Under the pieces are notes generated by a model. It was not told the DNA's origin, ran no database searches, and saw only the letters and a program-made list of their open reading frames with translations. 64,000 nucleotides of DNA from Pseudomonadota bacterium. GTDB lineage: Bacteria > Pseudomonadota > Gammaproteobacteria > Burkholderiales > JABEVD01. The position numbers were made by a program, and so were the translations under genes. The stretch spans positions 1-64,000 of the forward strand of contig JAJZRS010000011.1 in NCBI GenBank assembly GCA_021802545.1. The letters are read 5' to 3'. Shown piece by piece: positions 16,750 through 25,678 of the stretch. Each line of letters starts with the position of its first letter. Position 1 is the stretch's first letter.

Positions 16750-18999
16750 TTACACTGCCTTTTGCATCAATGCCTGTTGCATATCTTGAGCCGCCAGGAA
16801 GGTCTTTTCGACAGCTTGGCCAGCAGCAATCGTCCTTTGCACAGCCAAATTGAACCCTTCGGTCACGAGTTCGCGCAGGTCCCGTCCTGAGAGCCCTGCA
16901 CTTTGGTTTGCCAACGATTCGATATCCAGTGCGCTATCAACAGGACGATTGGCCAGAAGGTTCATGAAGATCGATTTTCTCTCTTCCAGTGCAGGTAGTG
17001 GGATTTCTATTTTCTGAGCGAATCTCGATAGGATGGCAGGGTCAAGTTGAGATGGAATATTGGTAGCAGCGATTACGAGAACATAGCCGGAATGCGCAGA
17101 AACACCATCGAGCTCTTGCAGAAGCTGCGTTACTGCTTCAGATTGCAACTGGTCGTTATTTCCATCACGGGCTGAAGAAATTGCGTCGATTTCATCAAGA
17201 AATAGAATCGTCGGAGATGATGATCTTGCTGTTTCGAATGTCTGGGCAATTCTTGCTGCGGCATGACCTAGATATTGACCTTTCAAGTCAGCGGTCGTGC
17301 GCGCCATGAAATTGATTTTTGATTCGTTGGCGAGTGTCCGTGCAATTTGTGTTTTGCCCGTTCCTGGTGGCCCATACAGCAATAGCGTTTTAGGGATAGG
17401 GATACCGCTGGCATGCAATGATTCCGATTTTCGTATCATTTCCACCATGGCTTTAAGGCGCTCCTTTATGGTACCGGGCAATACCAAAGTTCCCCAGGAT
17501 GCATCAGAAGCCACAGTGGTTGATGATTTAACACGTGTTTTATCAAGCGCCTTGTGGAAATGCGACAATTCCGGCTGCTTTGGGGCGGCCATTCGTATCG
17601 CTTGTTGCATGGCGTTTCGTATCTCGCGGCCGCTCAGCCCTCCAAGCGATTGAATAATCTCATCTGGTATGGCAACACCTAGACCCACATCATGAGCGAT
17701 TGTCATAACAAGTTTTTCTTTGTCATCAATGCCGACGGGATTGAGTTCAATGACATCAGCAAACCTGCTCATGATTGCATCATCCAGAAGTTCCGCGCGA
17801 TTGGTTGCGCCGATTACAAGAACTTGAGAGCTGCTGCCTATGCCATCCCATTCGGTCAGGAATGTCTGGACAGCTTCGTTGACAAACGAATCACCCTGAT
17901 CCCCGCCTCTCTTTGAGAAAATCGACTCGCATTCATCAATGAAAATCACAGAAGGGACGTTTGCACGAGCCTCTTCCCACAATTTCTTGACGTTTGCCGC
18001 AGTTCCTCCGATGACGTCGCTCTTAATATGAGCGACAGAGAGCTTGATGAAATGAGCTCCCGAGGAATCTCCAAATATCTTTGCTGTAAGAGATTTCCCT
18101 GTACCTGGAGGCCCCTTCAGCAATATTCCCTTCGGTGCGGCAGAATCTTGGTAAACAAACAGCAGTTCCGCTCGTAGGAGATTTTCCAAGGTTTCGAGAT
18201 CCAAGACCACTTTCTCCCACGCTGATTTAAGCGGCGCCAACTCGAGGGATGGGTGGCTACTGTCCTGAGCATCCTCGAATTGCTGAAAGAGATGGAACGC
18301 CATGCCATCTTGATTGATCATTTCCTTGATGCCACTGCCGACAACAGAGTCCTTCAGTGATAACTTTTGCTTGCCATCGAAGGTAAACAGCTGGATTCCG
18401 GATGAGTCGATGGACAGGAATCCGTACAATACTTCGCCCTTGAAAATCCCAATACCATATCCACTATCTGGGATACGCACTGTGTTCTCAGCATAACTGA
18501 GCAATTGAGGCCCGGTGAATCCATTTTTTGGATTGTGGTAGAGCACAACAAACGACAACGGATATTCAGTATTGTCAGCAACTTCGTGAAACCGCATCAG
18601 ACGGACAACAATCGTTTTCTGAAGCTGCCTGATGTTTATAGCTGTCGATAGCTTATATGCCAGGACACCCGCCGCAATTGCAAGGATGAAACCAAAGGTG
18701 CTGCCAATAAGAATGCCGATAATTATCCAGGTAAATATGAATCCCAAAAATGCACTGACATAGGGTGGAATGAATGGAAGCGCTTCCGTATTTCGGCATA
18801 GCCTTTCGAGACCGCTTTCTAACTCCTTCCAGTTAATTAGCTTTTTCAGGGCGCAGTCTGCATTGATGGTGAACTGGCGAGCCCAGGCGTAGTTTTCGTT
18901 CAACTTCCTTTTCTCTGCTTCGAATTGGCCATGAGCCCGTTCTTTCAATGCATTCTGAAGAGCGCCAATTCTATCCCAAACGATGTCTTCTTTATCCAC
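16750..18999 (-). CDS. Membrane-anchored tandem AAA+ ATPase
   Basis: The 749-residue protein has a coiled N-terminal region, two membrane segments at about 80-118, a roughly 150-residue middle region, and two classical AAA modules. Module 1: Walker A GPPGTGKS at 296-303 and Walker B VIFIDECE at 351-358. Module 2: Walker A GPPGTGKT at 543-550 and ILFLDEID at 598-605. Both keep SRF arginine-finger motifs. The pattern is Cdc48/VCP-like, but the membrane anchor is unusual and there is no FtsH-type HExxH protease site. It probably remodels or extracts proteins at the membrane. Function is not known; a defence role is a guess from context. Confidence 0.85.
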   Translation of the reverse strand: MDKEDIVWDRIGALQNALKERAHGQFEAEKRKLNENYAWARQFTINADCALKKLINWKELESGLERLCRNTEALPFIPPYVSAFLGFIFTWIIIGILIGSTFGFILAIAAGVLAYKLSTAINIRQLQKTIVVRLMRFHEVADNTEYPLSFVVLYHNPKNGFTGPQLLSYAENTVRIPDSGYGIGIFKGEVLYGFLSIDSSGIQLFTFDGKQKLSLKDSVVGSGIKEMINQDGMAFHLFQQFEDAQDSSHPSLELAPLKSAWEKVVLDLETLENLLRAELLFVYQDSAAPKGILLKGPPGTGKSLTAKIFGDSSGAHFIKLSVAHIKSDVIGGTAANVKKLWEEARANVPSVIFIDECESIFSKRGGDQGDSFVNEAVQTFLTEWDGIGSSSQVLVIGATNRAELLDDAIMSRFADVIELNPVGIDDKEKLVMTIAHDVGLGVAIPDEIIQSLGGLSGREIRNAMQQAIRMAAPKQPELSHFHKALDKTRVKSSTTVASDASWGTLVLPGTIKERLKAMVEMIRKSESLHASGIPIPKTLLLYGPPGTGKTQIARTLANESKINFMARTTADLKGQYLGHAAARIAQTFETARSSSPTILFLDEIDAISSARDGNNDQLQSEAVTQLLQELDGVSAHSGYVLVIAATNIPSQLDPAILSRFAQKIEIPLPALEERKSIFMNLLANRPVDSALDIESLANQSAGLSGRDLRELVTEGFNLAVQRTIAAGQAVEKTFLAAQDMQQALMQKAV

Positions 19000-19128
19000 G
19001 AGATTCCTCGATATAGGCTAGCTGCAAGAAATTACCTAATGATTCGCAGTCGGGATATTTTGCCCAATATATTGTGAAGACGCAATAAGATCCTAACCGT
19101 ATCTTCTCCCTTATAAAGGGAGGGGTTG

Positions 19129-19371
19129 GTGGAGCCTGAGATTGCATTAGGGATCGTCTTAAAATCTTTGCGAAAGCAACGGAAGCTTTCTCAGGAGAAA
19201 TTAGCGCATGAAGCCGGGATTGAGAGGAATTACGTTTCCTTGCTTGAACTGGGGCGCAGCAGTGCGAGCATCAAGATGCTTTTCAAGATTGCCGTAGTTC
19301 TAAATATCAGTGTTTCTGAGCTAATCTACCAAGTCGAGAGCCTGCTCAAAGACAATACTGACAACGCATAA
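19129..19371 (+). CDS. XRE-family HTH regulator
   Basis: An 80-residue single-domain protein: LRKQRKLSQEKLAHEAGIER followed by NYVSLLELGRSSASIKMLFKIA, a standard Cro/CI helix-turn-helix, and a short tail VSELIYQVESLL. I chose GTG 19129, 5 bases after GGGAGG; TTG 19126 is possible. It is divergent from the AAA+ ATPase with 129 bases between, so it is the natural candidate to regulate that gene. Confidence 0.85.
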   Translation: MEPEIALGIVLKSLRKQRKLSQEKLAHEAGIERNYVSLLELGRSSASIKMLFKIAVVLNISVSELIYQVESLLKDNTDNA

Positions 19372-19479
19372 TTATCAACAAATCCGATGCTGCAGCTTGC
19401 GCAGCAATAAAAGCCGCGACTTGGTTTTATGCGGCTTTCAGAGAAACAAATTCGCTTGAAAAGCGACAAAATAAATAAA

Positions 19480-20850
19480 GATTCCAAGGGGTTGACTTTC
19501 GATTTTGGCAACCCCATGATGGATACATCGCCACGGGTTGCCACCCCGATCACAAAACATCGTGTAAGGGGCTGCCACCCCTCGACGCGATGACACACAT
19601 GAGCCGGACGGCTCGACTTACGATTGCCAATCGTAAGAGACTGCGGAAGCCGCATGTTCGTAATGGAACTGGTGCGGCATGCAACGAAGCGCTGTGGTTA
19701 TTCCGCTTCGACTTTAATCCCTAGAAATACGAATATTGGGCGACACGGAAAGGGCCATCTGGAGGATTCGCGAAGTAATTGCGAGAAACCAGAATGGTTC
19801 GTCAGCATGGGATCGGAAGAGGGAAACATTCCTCGTCAATACCGACCAGGGGGAGCGGATGACCGTTCAACCTGTGACCCACACCGGCACTTCTGAGCCA
19901 ATGGGAAACCATTGGAGGGTTGATGAGCGAGAGTGGATTCAGCCGGCACCTTGTGGCGCAAGCCATGGGGGTCGTTGATAGCTCCGGTGTAACGAAACAA
20001 AGGCGTCCCGGCTGTGTTTACAGACCGATGCGATGCGCTGGGTGACATGATGCCTGTATCCGTCCTCAGGACGGACAAGCGAGTGGTGATGAAGATTGGA
20101 GGAAGTAAGCGAGCCGTTTTGGAATCTTGGGCCGCCGAAAGCCTGACCGCCCGTACCGGGCAGTGGGTGAGCGGGGAGACCCCGTAGAATATCTTCTAAT
20201 CTGAGCCAGCAGGCTGGTGTTATGACTATGCTGACTAACGTGGGAAGCGCTAAGGCTGAATGAAATCGGGTGGCACCGATTAGGCTATGCGTGGGAGACC
20301 AGGCAAGTATGCGCGCCAGGACAAAGTATCCTTGCGTGTCAGGAAGACTCAAAAGGCAAACTCGCTGATTGTCTGATGAAAAAAAGCCTGGAGCAGTCGA
20401 AAATGTGTGGTGAGATTACCTGGTACGGATGCGTCGAAGCTCAGGCAGGGGTGGCACCCTGTCTGCGTCCGCTTGGCGGCGGACTGATGACGAAAGGCGA
20501 TGGAAAGCGTTGCCCTGAAACTTGGGTGACAATTTTTAACGAACTGCCAACCTGGGCCAACATGGGCAGGTAGCCGCACCGATGGCAAGGTGACCGTTTG
20601 TCAAAGGGGAAGGCTGATCGTCCGATGGTTTAATCGGAATAAACGGCGGGACAAAGTCCGAACCAGAACATCCCGCGTCAGTTGAAGCCTAAGGGACTAT
20701 TCGGAGTCCGATGGCAGGCGACCCATTGTCGTCATGAGACGGGAAACCGTTTGTTGTAGGAATGAAGCCCTAACGGGTGGAGTTTCAGCCGCATGTTACT
20801 TTGCGGTAGTAGCACCAAACCCCGCCGATTTTCGGCGGGGTTTTCTTCTT
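19480..20850 (+). ncRNA. Candidate large structured non-coding RNA
   Basis: About 1.35 kb has no credible gene on either strand but is packed with exact hairpins. Examples are GGGGTTG/CAACCCC (19488-19515), CTTACGATT/AATCGTAAG (19618-19638), CGAAGCG/CGCTTCG (19685-19710), TCCGTCC/GGACGGA (20059-20075), GCCCG/CGGGC (20149-20161), CGGGG/CCCCG (20172-20184), ATCGG/CCGAT (20265-20280) and GTCCGC/GCGGAC (20467-20484). It ends in a strong rightward terminator, which sets the strand. Size, mobile context and nearby tRNA recall giant RNAs such as GOLLD. A group II intron relic is the alternative, but I see no domain V and no reverse transcriptase. The 5' end is uncertain. Confidence 0.6.
20817..20850 (+). 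terminator. Rho-independent terminator of the large RNA
   Basis: CCCCGCCGA and TCGGCGGGG form a 9-bp perfect stem with a TTT loop, followed by TTTTCTTCTT. An AAA run precedes the stem, so the leftward gene at 20887 could also end here. Confidence 0.92.
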
Positions 20851-20886
20851 GATTTGTGTATACCGATTCTCGTCGCTTTTAGCTGC

Positions 20887-21513
20887 TTATAATCTTGAAG
20901 ACTTCTTTTTCACATACTCTGCCGCATCTTCCAACGGTAGGATGTCCCAGTATAGCCACGCATCGTCAATGGAACTGTAGTCAAAACCCACACACACCCG
21001 CAGACCTGCAGGGTTAATCATTCCCCCACCTGTGCGCTCATGTGCAGGAACCAGTTTTTCTGCAAGCATGATCATCAGACCAACCAGATCTGCATCGGTC
21101 ATCCCTTGACCAAGCAAAATCCTTGCGCCTTTTTCCAGGAATTTAAGGGCGCTTCTTCGGTCGGCACTCCTTTTCTTCAGCATTGTGCTTGAAAGTTCGG
21201 TCAACATCTGCCGCTCATCTTTTGAATACAGGTCTTCGTTCCATTTCAGCACATACCTAACGAGGGGTCCCTCCCATCCTCGCTGACGGGCAATTCGTGC
21301 CAGCGCTATCTGGCGATCTTCTCCCATGACCTTTTTTTTACCAGCTAGATATTGCCGAACCAGATCCTCAGACAGAACGATTTCGGGTTGCAATGCCTCG
21401 GCGAGATCGCCAGCCGTCAATTGACTCGCCTGCTTGATTTCCCTCATTAAAGAAGAAGTGCGCAACAGAGCGTCTCTTTTGTCATCGTTTAAATACTTCT
21501 TTTTACGTCCCAC
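20887..21513 (-). CDS. Unknown protein with possible N-terminal HTH
   Basis: The 208-residue protein opens MGRKKKYLNDDKRDALL and has an N-terminal region (LMREIKQASQLTAGDLAEAL, then LVRQYLAGKKKVMGEDRQIA) that resembles an HTH used by phage or plasmid regulators. The rest is helical and charged with no known motif. It is divergent from the gene at 21631, with 117 bases between. Recombinase-side accessory or regulatory roles are possible. Confidence 0.55.
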   Translation of the reverse strand: MGRKKKYLNDDKRDALLRTSSLMREIKQASQLTAGDLAEALQPEIVLSEDLVRQYLAGKKKVMGEDRQIALARIARQRGWEGPLVRYVLKWNEDLYSKDERQMLTELSSTMLKKRSADRRSALKFLEKGARILLGQGMTDADLVGLMIMLAEKLVPAHERTGGGMINPAGLRVCVGFDYSSIDDAWLYWDILPLEDAAEYVKKKSSRL

Positions 21514-21630
21514 TAAACCCCTCCCATGTGACCTTTTTTATCCCGAAAACCCAGACCGTTTTTCGTCATTCAACTCGATCGCGTCGAACCTTATTCTCGT
21601 AGCCATTCAATTTACTCGCAAGAATATATT

Positions 21631-22416
21631 ATGAAAACTCCTTTGATTTTTACTTCCCGATCACTCCTGATGCAGCGATTGTGCGATGGCGTCATACAGG
21701 GGTATACCCATTGGGTGGCGGGGTCAGTGGATATTGGTCGCTGCCAGAAACTGGTCAAAAAATTCGATCTTACCTACCAAGTTTTGGCCGACCGCAATCT
21801 TCGCGTCAACCGCAAGCGCGCCGAGATTGGGAATGCACGCCTGTATCTGTGGCACACAAACGGGACAATCCGGTGGTGGTTGTTGGTAACGGCACCTGAA
21901 AAAGGCGAGCATGCCGCGCACTCCATAGAAAAGCTCAAGAATGCGTTAGAGAAGAGCGGGCGGATCGAAATCGACGGCTTCGAACTTGTCAGGTTTCCGA
22001 AAAAAAAGGGAGGTACCACAAAGCAAAAAAGTAGTGAGACGGGCGCCAAGCAAAACAATAGCACGGTCAAACCAAAACAGAAAAATGCATCATCAGAAAC
22101 CAAGTGGACTTGGCGAATGAACGAAAGCAAATACCAGAACTGGCGGGATTCGATTATAGACACCGTCCGGAAGGGTTCCTCGAACAACATGCACCAGATG
22201 CTCTACCAACTCTGGTCGTCCCCTGGCTTTGCTGGCATCCGTAGTCAGGTTGGCAAGCTTGCTGCGCTCTACCGAGCCGAAGTGCAGCGTTCATCCAGGA
22301 AGGACGCTCCGATGCCGCCAAAACGTCTTCCGTACGTTCGTCGGCTCCGTGACGATGGGGTCAGTGTTGCCCAACTCTTGAAAAAGGCCACTTGTTCAGA
22401 GTCCCAACAAAGCTGA
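21631..22416 (+). CDS. Unknown protein of the recombinase cluster
   Basis: A 261-residue frame. The N-terminal part (to about residue 125) looks folded and rich in aromatics (NARLYLWHTNGTIRWWLLVT). A low-complexity linker rich in K, Q, S, N and T follows (about 126-160). The C-terminal part is basic (YQNWRDSIIDTVRKG, MPPKRLPYVRRLRDDGVSV). I do not recognise a family. The same-strand order with the small gene at 22423 and the serine recombinase suggests an element-encoded accessory protein. Confidence 0.55.
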   Translation: MKTPLIFTSRSLLMQRLCDGVIQGYTHWVAGSVDIGRCQKLVKKFDLTYQVLADRNLRVNRKRAEIGNARLYLWHTNGTIRWWLLVTAPEKGEHAAHSIEKLKNALEKSGRIEIDGFELVRFPKKKGGTTKQKSSETGAKQNNSTVKPKQKNASSETKWTWRMNESKYQNWRDSIIDTVRKGSSNNMHQMLYQLWSSPGFAGIRSQVGKLAALYRAEVQRSSRKDAPMPPKRLPYVRRLRDDGVSVAQLLKKATCSESQQS

Positions 22417-22422
22417 GCGCCA

Positions 22423-22581
22423 GTGGCAGTCCATAAAAAAGATTCTTTCCCGGAAATACAGGTTTGCTTCAAACCTGGAACGGAGTCTATTCGGCCGGAG
22501 GAAATCGATCTTCTCGAATCCATTCTTCCCGAACTCATTGAACTGATGCGAATTTCGGAATTGGAAATTGAATCCGTATAA
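22423..22581 (+). CDS. Short acidic protein upstream of the recombinase
   Basis: A 52-residue frame starts at GTG 22423, 6 bases after the preceding stop, and ends 65 bases before the recombinase. The sequence (RPEEIDLLESILPELIELM) is strongly acidic and helical. No ribosome site is clear, but tight spacing suggests translational coupling. It could be a small partner of the recombinase; that is inference from position only. Confidence 0.45.
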   Translation: MAVHKKDSFPEIQVCFKPGTESIRPEEIDLLESILPELIELMRISELEIESV

Positions 22582-22646
22582 TATCAAAAGAGTCAGTTGA
22601 TTTTACCATCGCTGTGAATTTTCACAGTTGAAGCCCTGGAGGCGTT

Positions 22647-24293
22647 ATGCAGGTTGCTCTATATGCACGAGTGTCCACCGTCAGACAAGCTGAGAACGAA
22701 CTTTCGATTCCAGACCAGTTGAGGCAGATGCAGGAATGGGCGAAGGTACAAGGGCATATCGTCGTTGCTGAATATATCGAACCAGGCGCATCCGCTACGG
22801 ACGACAAGCGGCCGATCTTCCAGCAAATGATGGGGGAGGCTCTTCAAAAACATCCTCCGTTCGAAGCAATCATCGTGCATAGTCATTCCCGCTTCTTTCG
22901 CGACGGGATCGAGGCCGGAGTGCATGAACGTAAGCTCAAGCGCAACGGCGTGAAACTATTCTCCATCACCCAGCCTACTTCCGATGATGCAAGCGGCGAA
23001 CTGGTCCGCAATATCATCAGAATGTTCGATGGCTACCAATCTCAGGAGAACGCCAAGCATACATCCCGCGCCATGAAGGAAAATGCGCGGCAGGGTTTTT
23101 TTAATGGTTCCCTGGCGCCGTTTGGTTATATGGCAATCAGCACTGACGTGTCTGGAAGCCGGGGCCGGAAGAAAAAGAAACTCGCCATCAACGAAGCAGA
23201 GGCTGGGGTCGTGAAGCTGATCTACGATCTGTATCTTCATGGATATAATGGACGCCCCATGGGCGGCAAGGAAATCGCCAGGCATCTGACCGAGAAGGGG
23301 CTATTGATGCGCGGCAAGCCTTGGCGCATGCAGAAAATCCATGACGTTCTGACTGACCCCATGTACATGGGAGAATACTTCTTCAACGTCCGGGATTCTA
23401 GGGCGGGACAGGTTAGGCCGCCCGAGGAGTGGGTCAAGACTGAGATTCCCGCAATTATCGATGCGGCAAAATTCGAGCAAGTCCGGATCAAGCGCGAGTC
23501 ACGTTCGCCCAGCCGCCTGCCCCCTCGTCGGGTATCCTCCCCTGTTCTGTTGAGTGGTTTGCTGAAATGCGGTGTCTGTGGAGCAGGAATGACGCTATCC
23601 ACCGGGAAAGGCGGCCGCTACCGGTATTACAAATGCACCAATCGCCGCAACAAGGGTAATCATGCATGTTCCAGTTCCAATATTCCCATGGACAAGCTGG
23701 ATGAACTGGTCATTGCCAGCCTGGTGGAAAAGATACTGGCTTCAGATCGATTGCATGCCATGATGGCCGAACTTCGCAAACGCATCCGCGATTCAAAGGA
23801 TAACAAGCAGGAACGCATCAATGAATTGAACCGTCAGCTCAAGCAGCTTGATGAGCGCCAACAGCGTTTGCTTGATGCGATCGAGACGGGGATCATCGAA
23901 TTGGACGAAACCACCCAGAAAAGAGCCCAAACCCTCAAGGCATCACGTGAAGCCTTGCTGATCGAAAGGGCTGGCGTGGTTCGGGAACAATCCATGCCCG
24001 AGGTAGAGTATCTGAAGCCGTCTCAGGTTGAAGTGTTCGGGAAAGCGCTTCGCAAGAAACTGATGTCGAATGACTCAACTCTGGCCAAAAGCTACCTGAA
24101 CATCCTTGTGGATGAAATCAGGATAGAGGACAAGCAGGCCACCATACGAGGCAGCTTTGATGCGCTTGCGGCGACCATGCATCAAATAAAAATGGGCACC
24201 GATCAAGTGCCCACTTTTATCCATGACTGGCGCGCCCGACAGGAGTCGAACCTGTGGCCTCTGGCTTCGGAAACCAGCGCTCTATCCAACTGA
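22647..24293 (+). CDS. Large serine recombinase/integrase
   Basis: The 548-residue protein has an N-terminal resolvase domain with catalytic Ser10 (ALYARVSTVRQAE) and SRFFRDGIEAG, then the 'recombinase' domain (RAMKENARQGFFNGSLAPFG), a zinc ribbon (KCGVCGAGM with KCTNRRNKGNHAC) and a long coiled coil. Such enzymes integrate and excise phages and islands at short att sites. The last 21 codons, starting at Trp, lie antisense inside tRNA-Arg, so the stop codon is supplied by the tRNA. That implies the enzyme gene abuts its own attachment site. Confidence 0.93.
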   Translation: MQVALYARVSTVRQAENELSIPDQLRQMQEWAKVQGHIVVAEYIEPGASATDDKRPIFQQMMGEALQKHPPFEAIIVHSHSRFFRDGIEAGVHERKLKRNGVKLFSITQPTSDDASGELVRNIIRMFDGYQSQENAKHTSRAMKENARQGFFNGSLAPFGYMAISTDVSGSRGRKKKKLAINEAEAGVVKLIYDLYLHGYNGRPMGGKEIARHLTEKGLLMRGKPWRMQKIHDVLTDPMYMGEYFFNVRDSRAGQVRPPEEWVKTEIPAIIDAAKFEQVRIKRESRSPSRLPPRRVSSPVLLSGLLKCGVCGAGMTLSTGKGGRYRYYKCTNRRNKGNHACSSSNIPMDKLDELVIASLVEKILASDRLHAMMAELRKRIRDSKDNKQERINELNRQLKQLDERQQRLLDAIETGIIELDETTQKRAQTLKASREALLIERAGVVREQSMPEVEYLKPSQVEVFGKALRKKLMSNDSTLAKSYLNILVDEIRIEDKQATIRGSFDALAATMHQIKMGTDQVPTFIHDWRARQESNLWPLASETSALSN

Positions 24294-24304
24294 GCTACGG
24301 GCGC
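24228..24304 (-). tRNA. tRNA-Arg, anticodon CCG
   Basis: The reverse strand reads GCGCCCGTAGCTCAGTTGG at the 5' end, has anticodon stem CTGGT/GCCAG with loop TTCCGAA (anticodon CCG, decoding CGG), GGTTCGACTCC in the T arm, and acceptor CGGGCGC-G with an encoded CCA. It is complete at 77 bases. Its 3' two-thirds is also the coding tail of the recombinase on the other strand. Confidence 0.96.
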
Positions 24305-24337
24305 GGGAGAGAAAACCGCAAAGGTGGAGCAAAGGTC

Positions 24338-24346
24338 ATTTTATCA
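24338..24346 (-). promoter_or_regulatory. Extended -10 upstream of intact tRNA-Arg
   Basis: On the minus strand, TGATAAAAT (TGn plus TAAAAT) lies 33 bases upstream of the mature tRNA 5' end. It aligns with a diverged copy at 24436-24444. The surrounding 9-bp inverted repeat AAGGTCATT/AATGACCTT (24332-24366) overlaps it. Confidence 0.5.
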
Positions 24347-24368
24347 CGCAGCCTCCGAATGACCTTAA

Positions 24369-24413
<45 letters not shown>

Positions 24414-24435
24414 AAAAATGCAACAAAACGGTGCT

Positions 24436-24444
24436 ATTCTATCA
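24436..24444 (-). promoter_or_regulatory. Extended -10 upstream of truncated tRNA-Arg
   Basis: On the minus strand, TGATAGAAT fits an extended -10, 26 bases before the truncated tRNA 5' end. It is probably the original chromosomal tRNA promoter, and read-through could also reach the intact copy. Confidence 0.5.
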
Positions 24445-24525
24445 CACAGGCCCCATTTGTCCTTTACCTTACTGGCGATGGGGACTAAAATAAACATTGC
24501 CTAATATACTCAAAAGGGGACCATC

Positions 24526-24831
24526 ATGAAAGCATTCAAAATCCTTCCCGTCGTCGCATTCGCGTTCCTTCCTGCTGTCTCCCACGCGGATATGACGGGC
24601 GAGCAGGTCTTCAAGGGCGTCTGCACTACGTGCCACTCTGCGGGCGTCATGGGTGCCCCTAAATTCGGCGACAAGGCGGCATGGGCACCCAGGATCAAGC
24701 AGGGCGAAGATACCCTGGTCCAGCATGCGCTTCACGGCATCCGCATGATGCCCCCGAGAGGCGGCAAGAGCAGCCTGACGGACGCTGAAGTGAAGGCAGC
24801 TGTCCATTACATGGTCTCGCATGCCCAGTGA
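24526..24831 (+). CDS. Periplasmic c-type cytochrome (cytochrome c5-like)
   Basis: A 101-residue monohaem cytochrome with a signal peptide ending VSHA at about residue 21, the haem site CTTCH, and a likely axial methionine in RMMPPRGG. The order resembles cytochrome c5 (MPPRGG...LTDAEVKAAVHYM). It would carry electrons in the periplasm. AAGGGG precedes the ATG. It is the first host-type gene to the right of the tRNA-Arg repeats. Confidence 0.9.
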   Translation: MKAFKILPVVAFAFLPAVSHADMTGEQVFKGVCTTCHSAGVMGAPKFGDKAAWAPRIKQGEDTLVQHALHGIRMMPPRGGKSSLTDAEVKAAVHYMVSHAQ

Positions 24832-24850
24832 TGCCGGGCGCTAGGCGCCC

Positions 24851-25678
24851 ATGCCGACTTATGTCATCGGCGACGTACAGGGTTGCAGTCACGAGCTGAA
24901 ATCGCTCCTAGAACTGATCGGCTTCGATCCGGCAGGAGACAGGCTGTGGTTCGTCGGCGACCTCGTCAACAGAGGGCCTGATTCGGCGGGCGTCTTGCGC
25001 TTTGTCAAAGCGCTCGGGGACTCCGCTCTGACCGTACTCGGCAACCATGACCTGCATCTGCTCATGGTCGCCGACGGCATGGAAAGGCAGCACAGGAGCG
25101 ACACGATTCATGACGTCCTGTGCGCCCCCGACCGTGAAGAGTTGATCGATTGGCTGCGCCATCGCCCGCTTTTTCACAAAGAGGACAATACGGTTCTTGT
25201 CCATGCGGGACTCCTTCCCCAATGGAGCGCGGATAAGGCCTCCAGGCTTGCAGCGGAGGTCGAGGCGGCATTGCGGGGGCCGAACCGAATCGACCTCATG
25301 GCGAACATGTATGGCAACAAGCCTCATGAATGGAGCGATGAACTGTCCGGTCATGCGCGGCTCAGGGTCATCATCAACGCCATGACCAGAATGCGGTACT
25401 GCACGCATGAAGGAAGCATGGAATTCTCGCACAAGGGCGGACTCGACAAGGCGCCGGAAGGCTATCTTCCCTGGTTCGATGTGCCCGATCCCGCTTGGGC
25501 AGGTTCCAGGATCGTCTTTGGACACTGGTCGGCCCTGGGGCTCATGATGAGGGAAAATCTGGTGGCGCTGGATACGGGCTGCCTCTGGGGAGGCGCGCTG
25601 ACGGCTGTCAGGCTCGAAGATCGCCGGGTGTTCCAGATTCCTTGCCGGGCCTGGGCAGATCTAGTGCTTCCGCAATGA
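24851..25678 (+). CDS. apaH: Symmetrical diadenosine tetraphosphatase
   Basis: ApaH hydrolyses Ap4A to two ADP and, in enterobacteria, also removes Np4 caps from RNA. The 275-residue protein shows the metallophosphatase blocks YVIGDVQGC, GDLVNRGPDS and GNHDLHLL, and later FGHWSALG and ALDTGCLWGG. It lies 19 bases after the cytochrome gene. Its 3' end overlaps the convergent acyltransferase gene by 71 bases. Confidence 0.94.
   Translation: MPTYVIGDVQGCSHELKSLLELIGFDPAGDRLWFVGDLVNRGPDSAGVLRFVKALGDSALTVLGNHDLHLLMVADGMERQHRSDTIHDVLCAPDREELIDWLRHRPLFHKEDNTVLVHAGLLPQWSADKASRLAAEVEAALRGPNRIDLMANMYGNKPHEWSDELSGHARLRVIINAMTRMRYCTHEGSMEFSHKGGLDKAPEGYLPWFDVPDPAWAGSRIVFGHWSALGLMMRENLVALDTGCLWGGALTAVRLEDRRVFQIPCRAWADLVLPQ

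Noticed and set aside
19624-20588. Open frames within the hairpin-rich region
   Set aside because: They are short, lack ribosome sites and conflict with dense RNA hairpins; compositions are not protein-like.
19480-20850. Group II intron as the firm identity of the structured region
   Set aside because: No domain V-like 34-base hairpin and no reverse transcriptase could be found, so I kept it only as an alternative.
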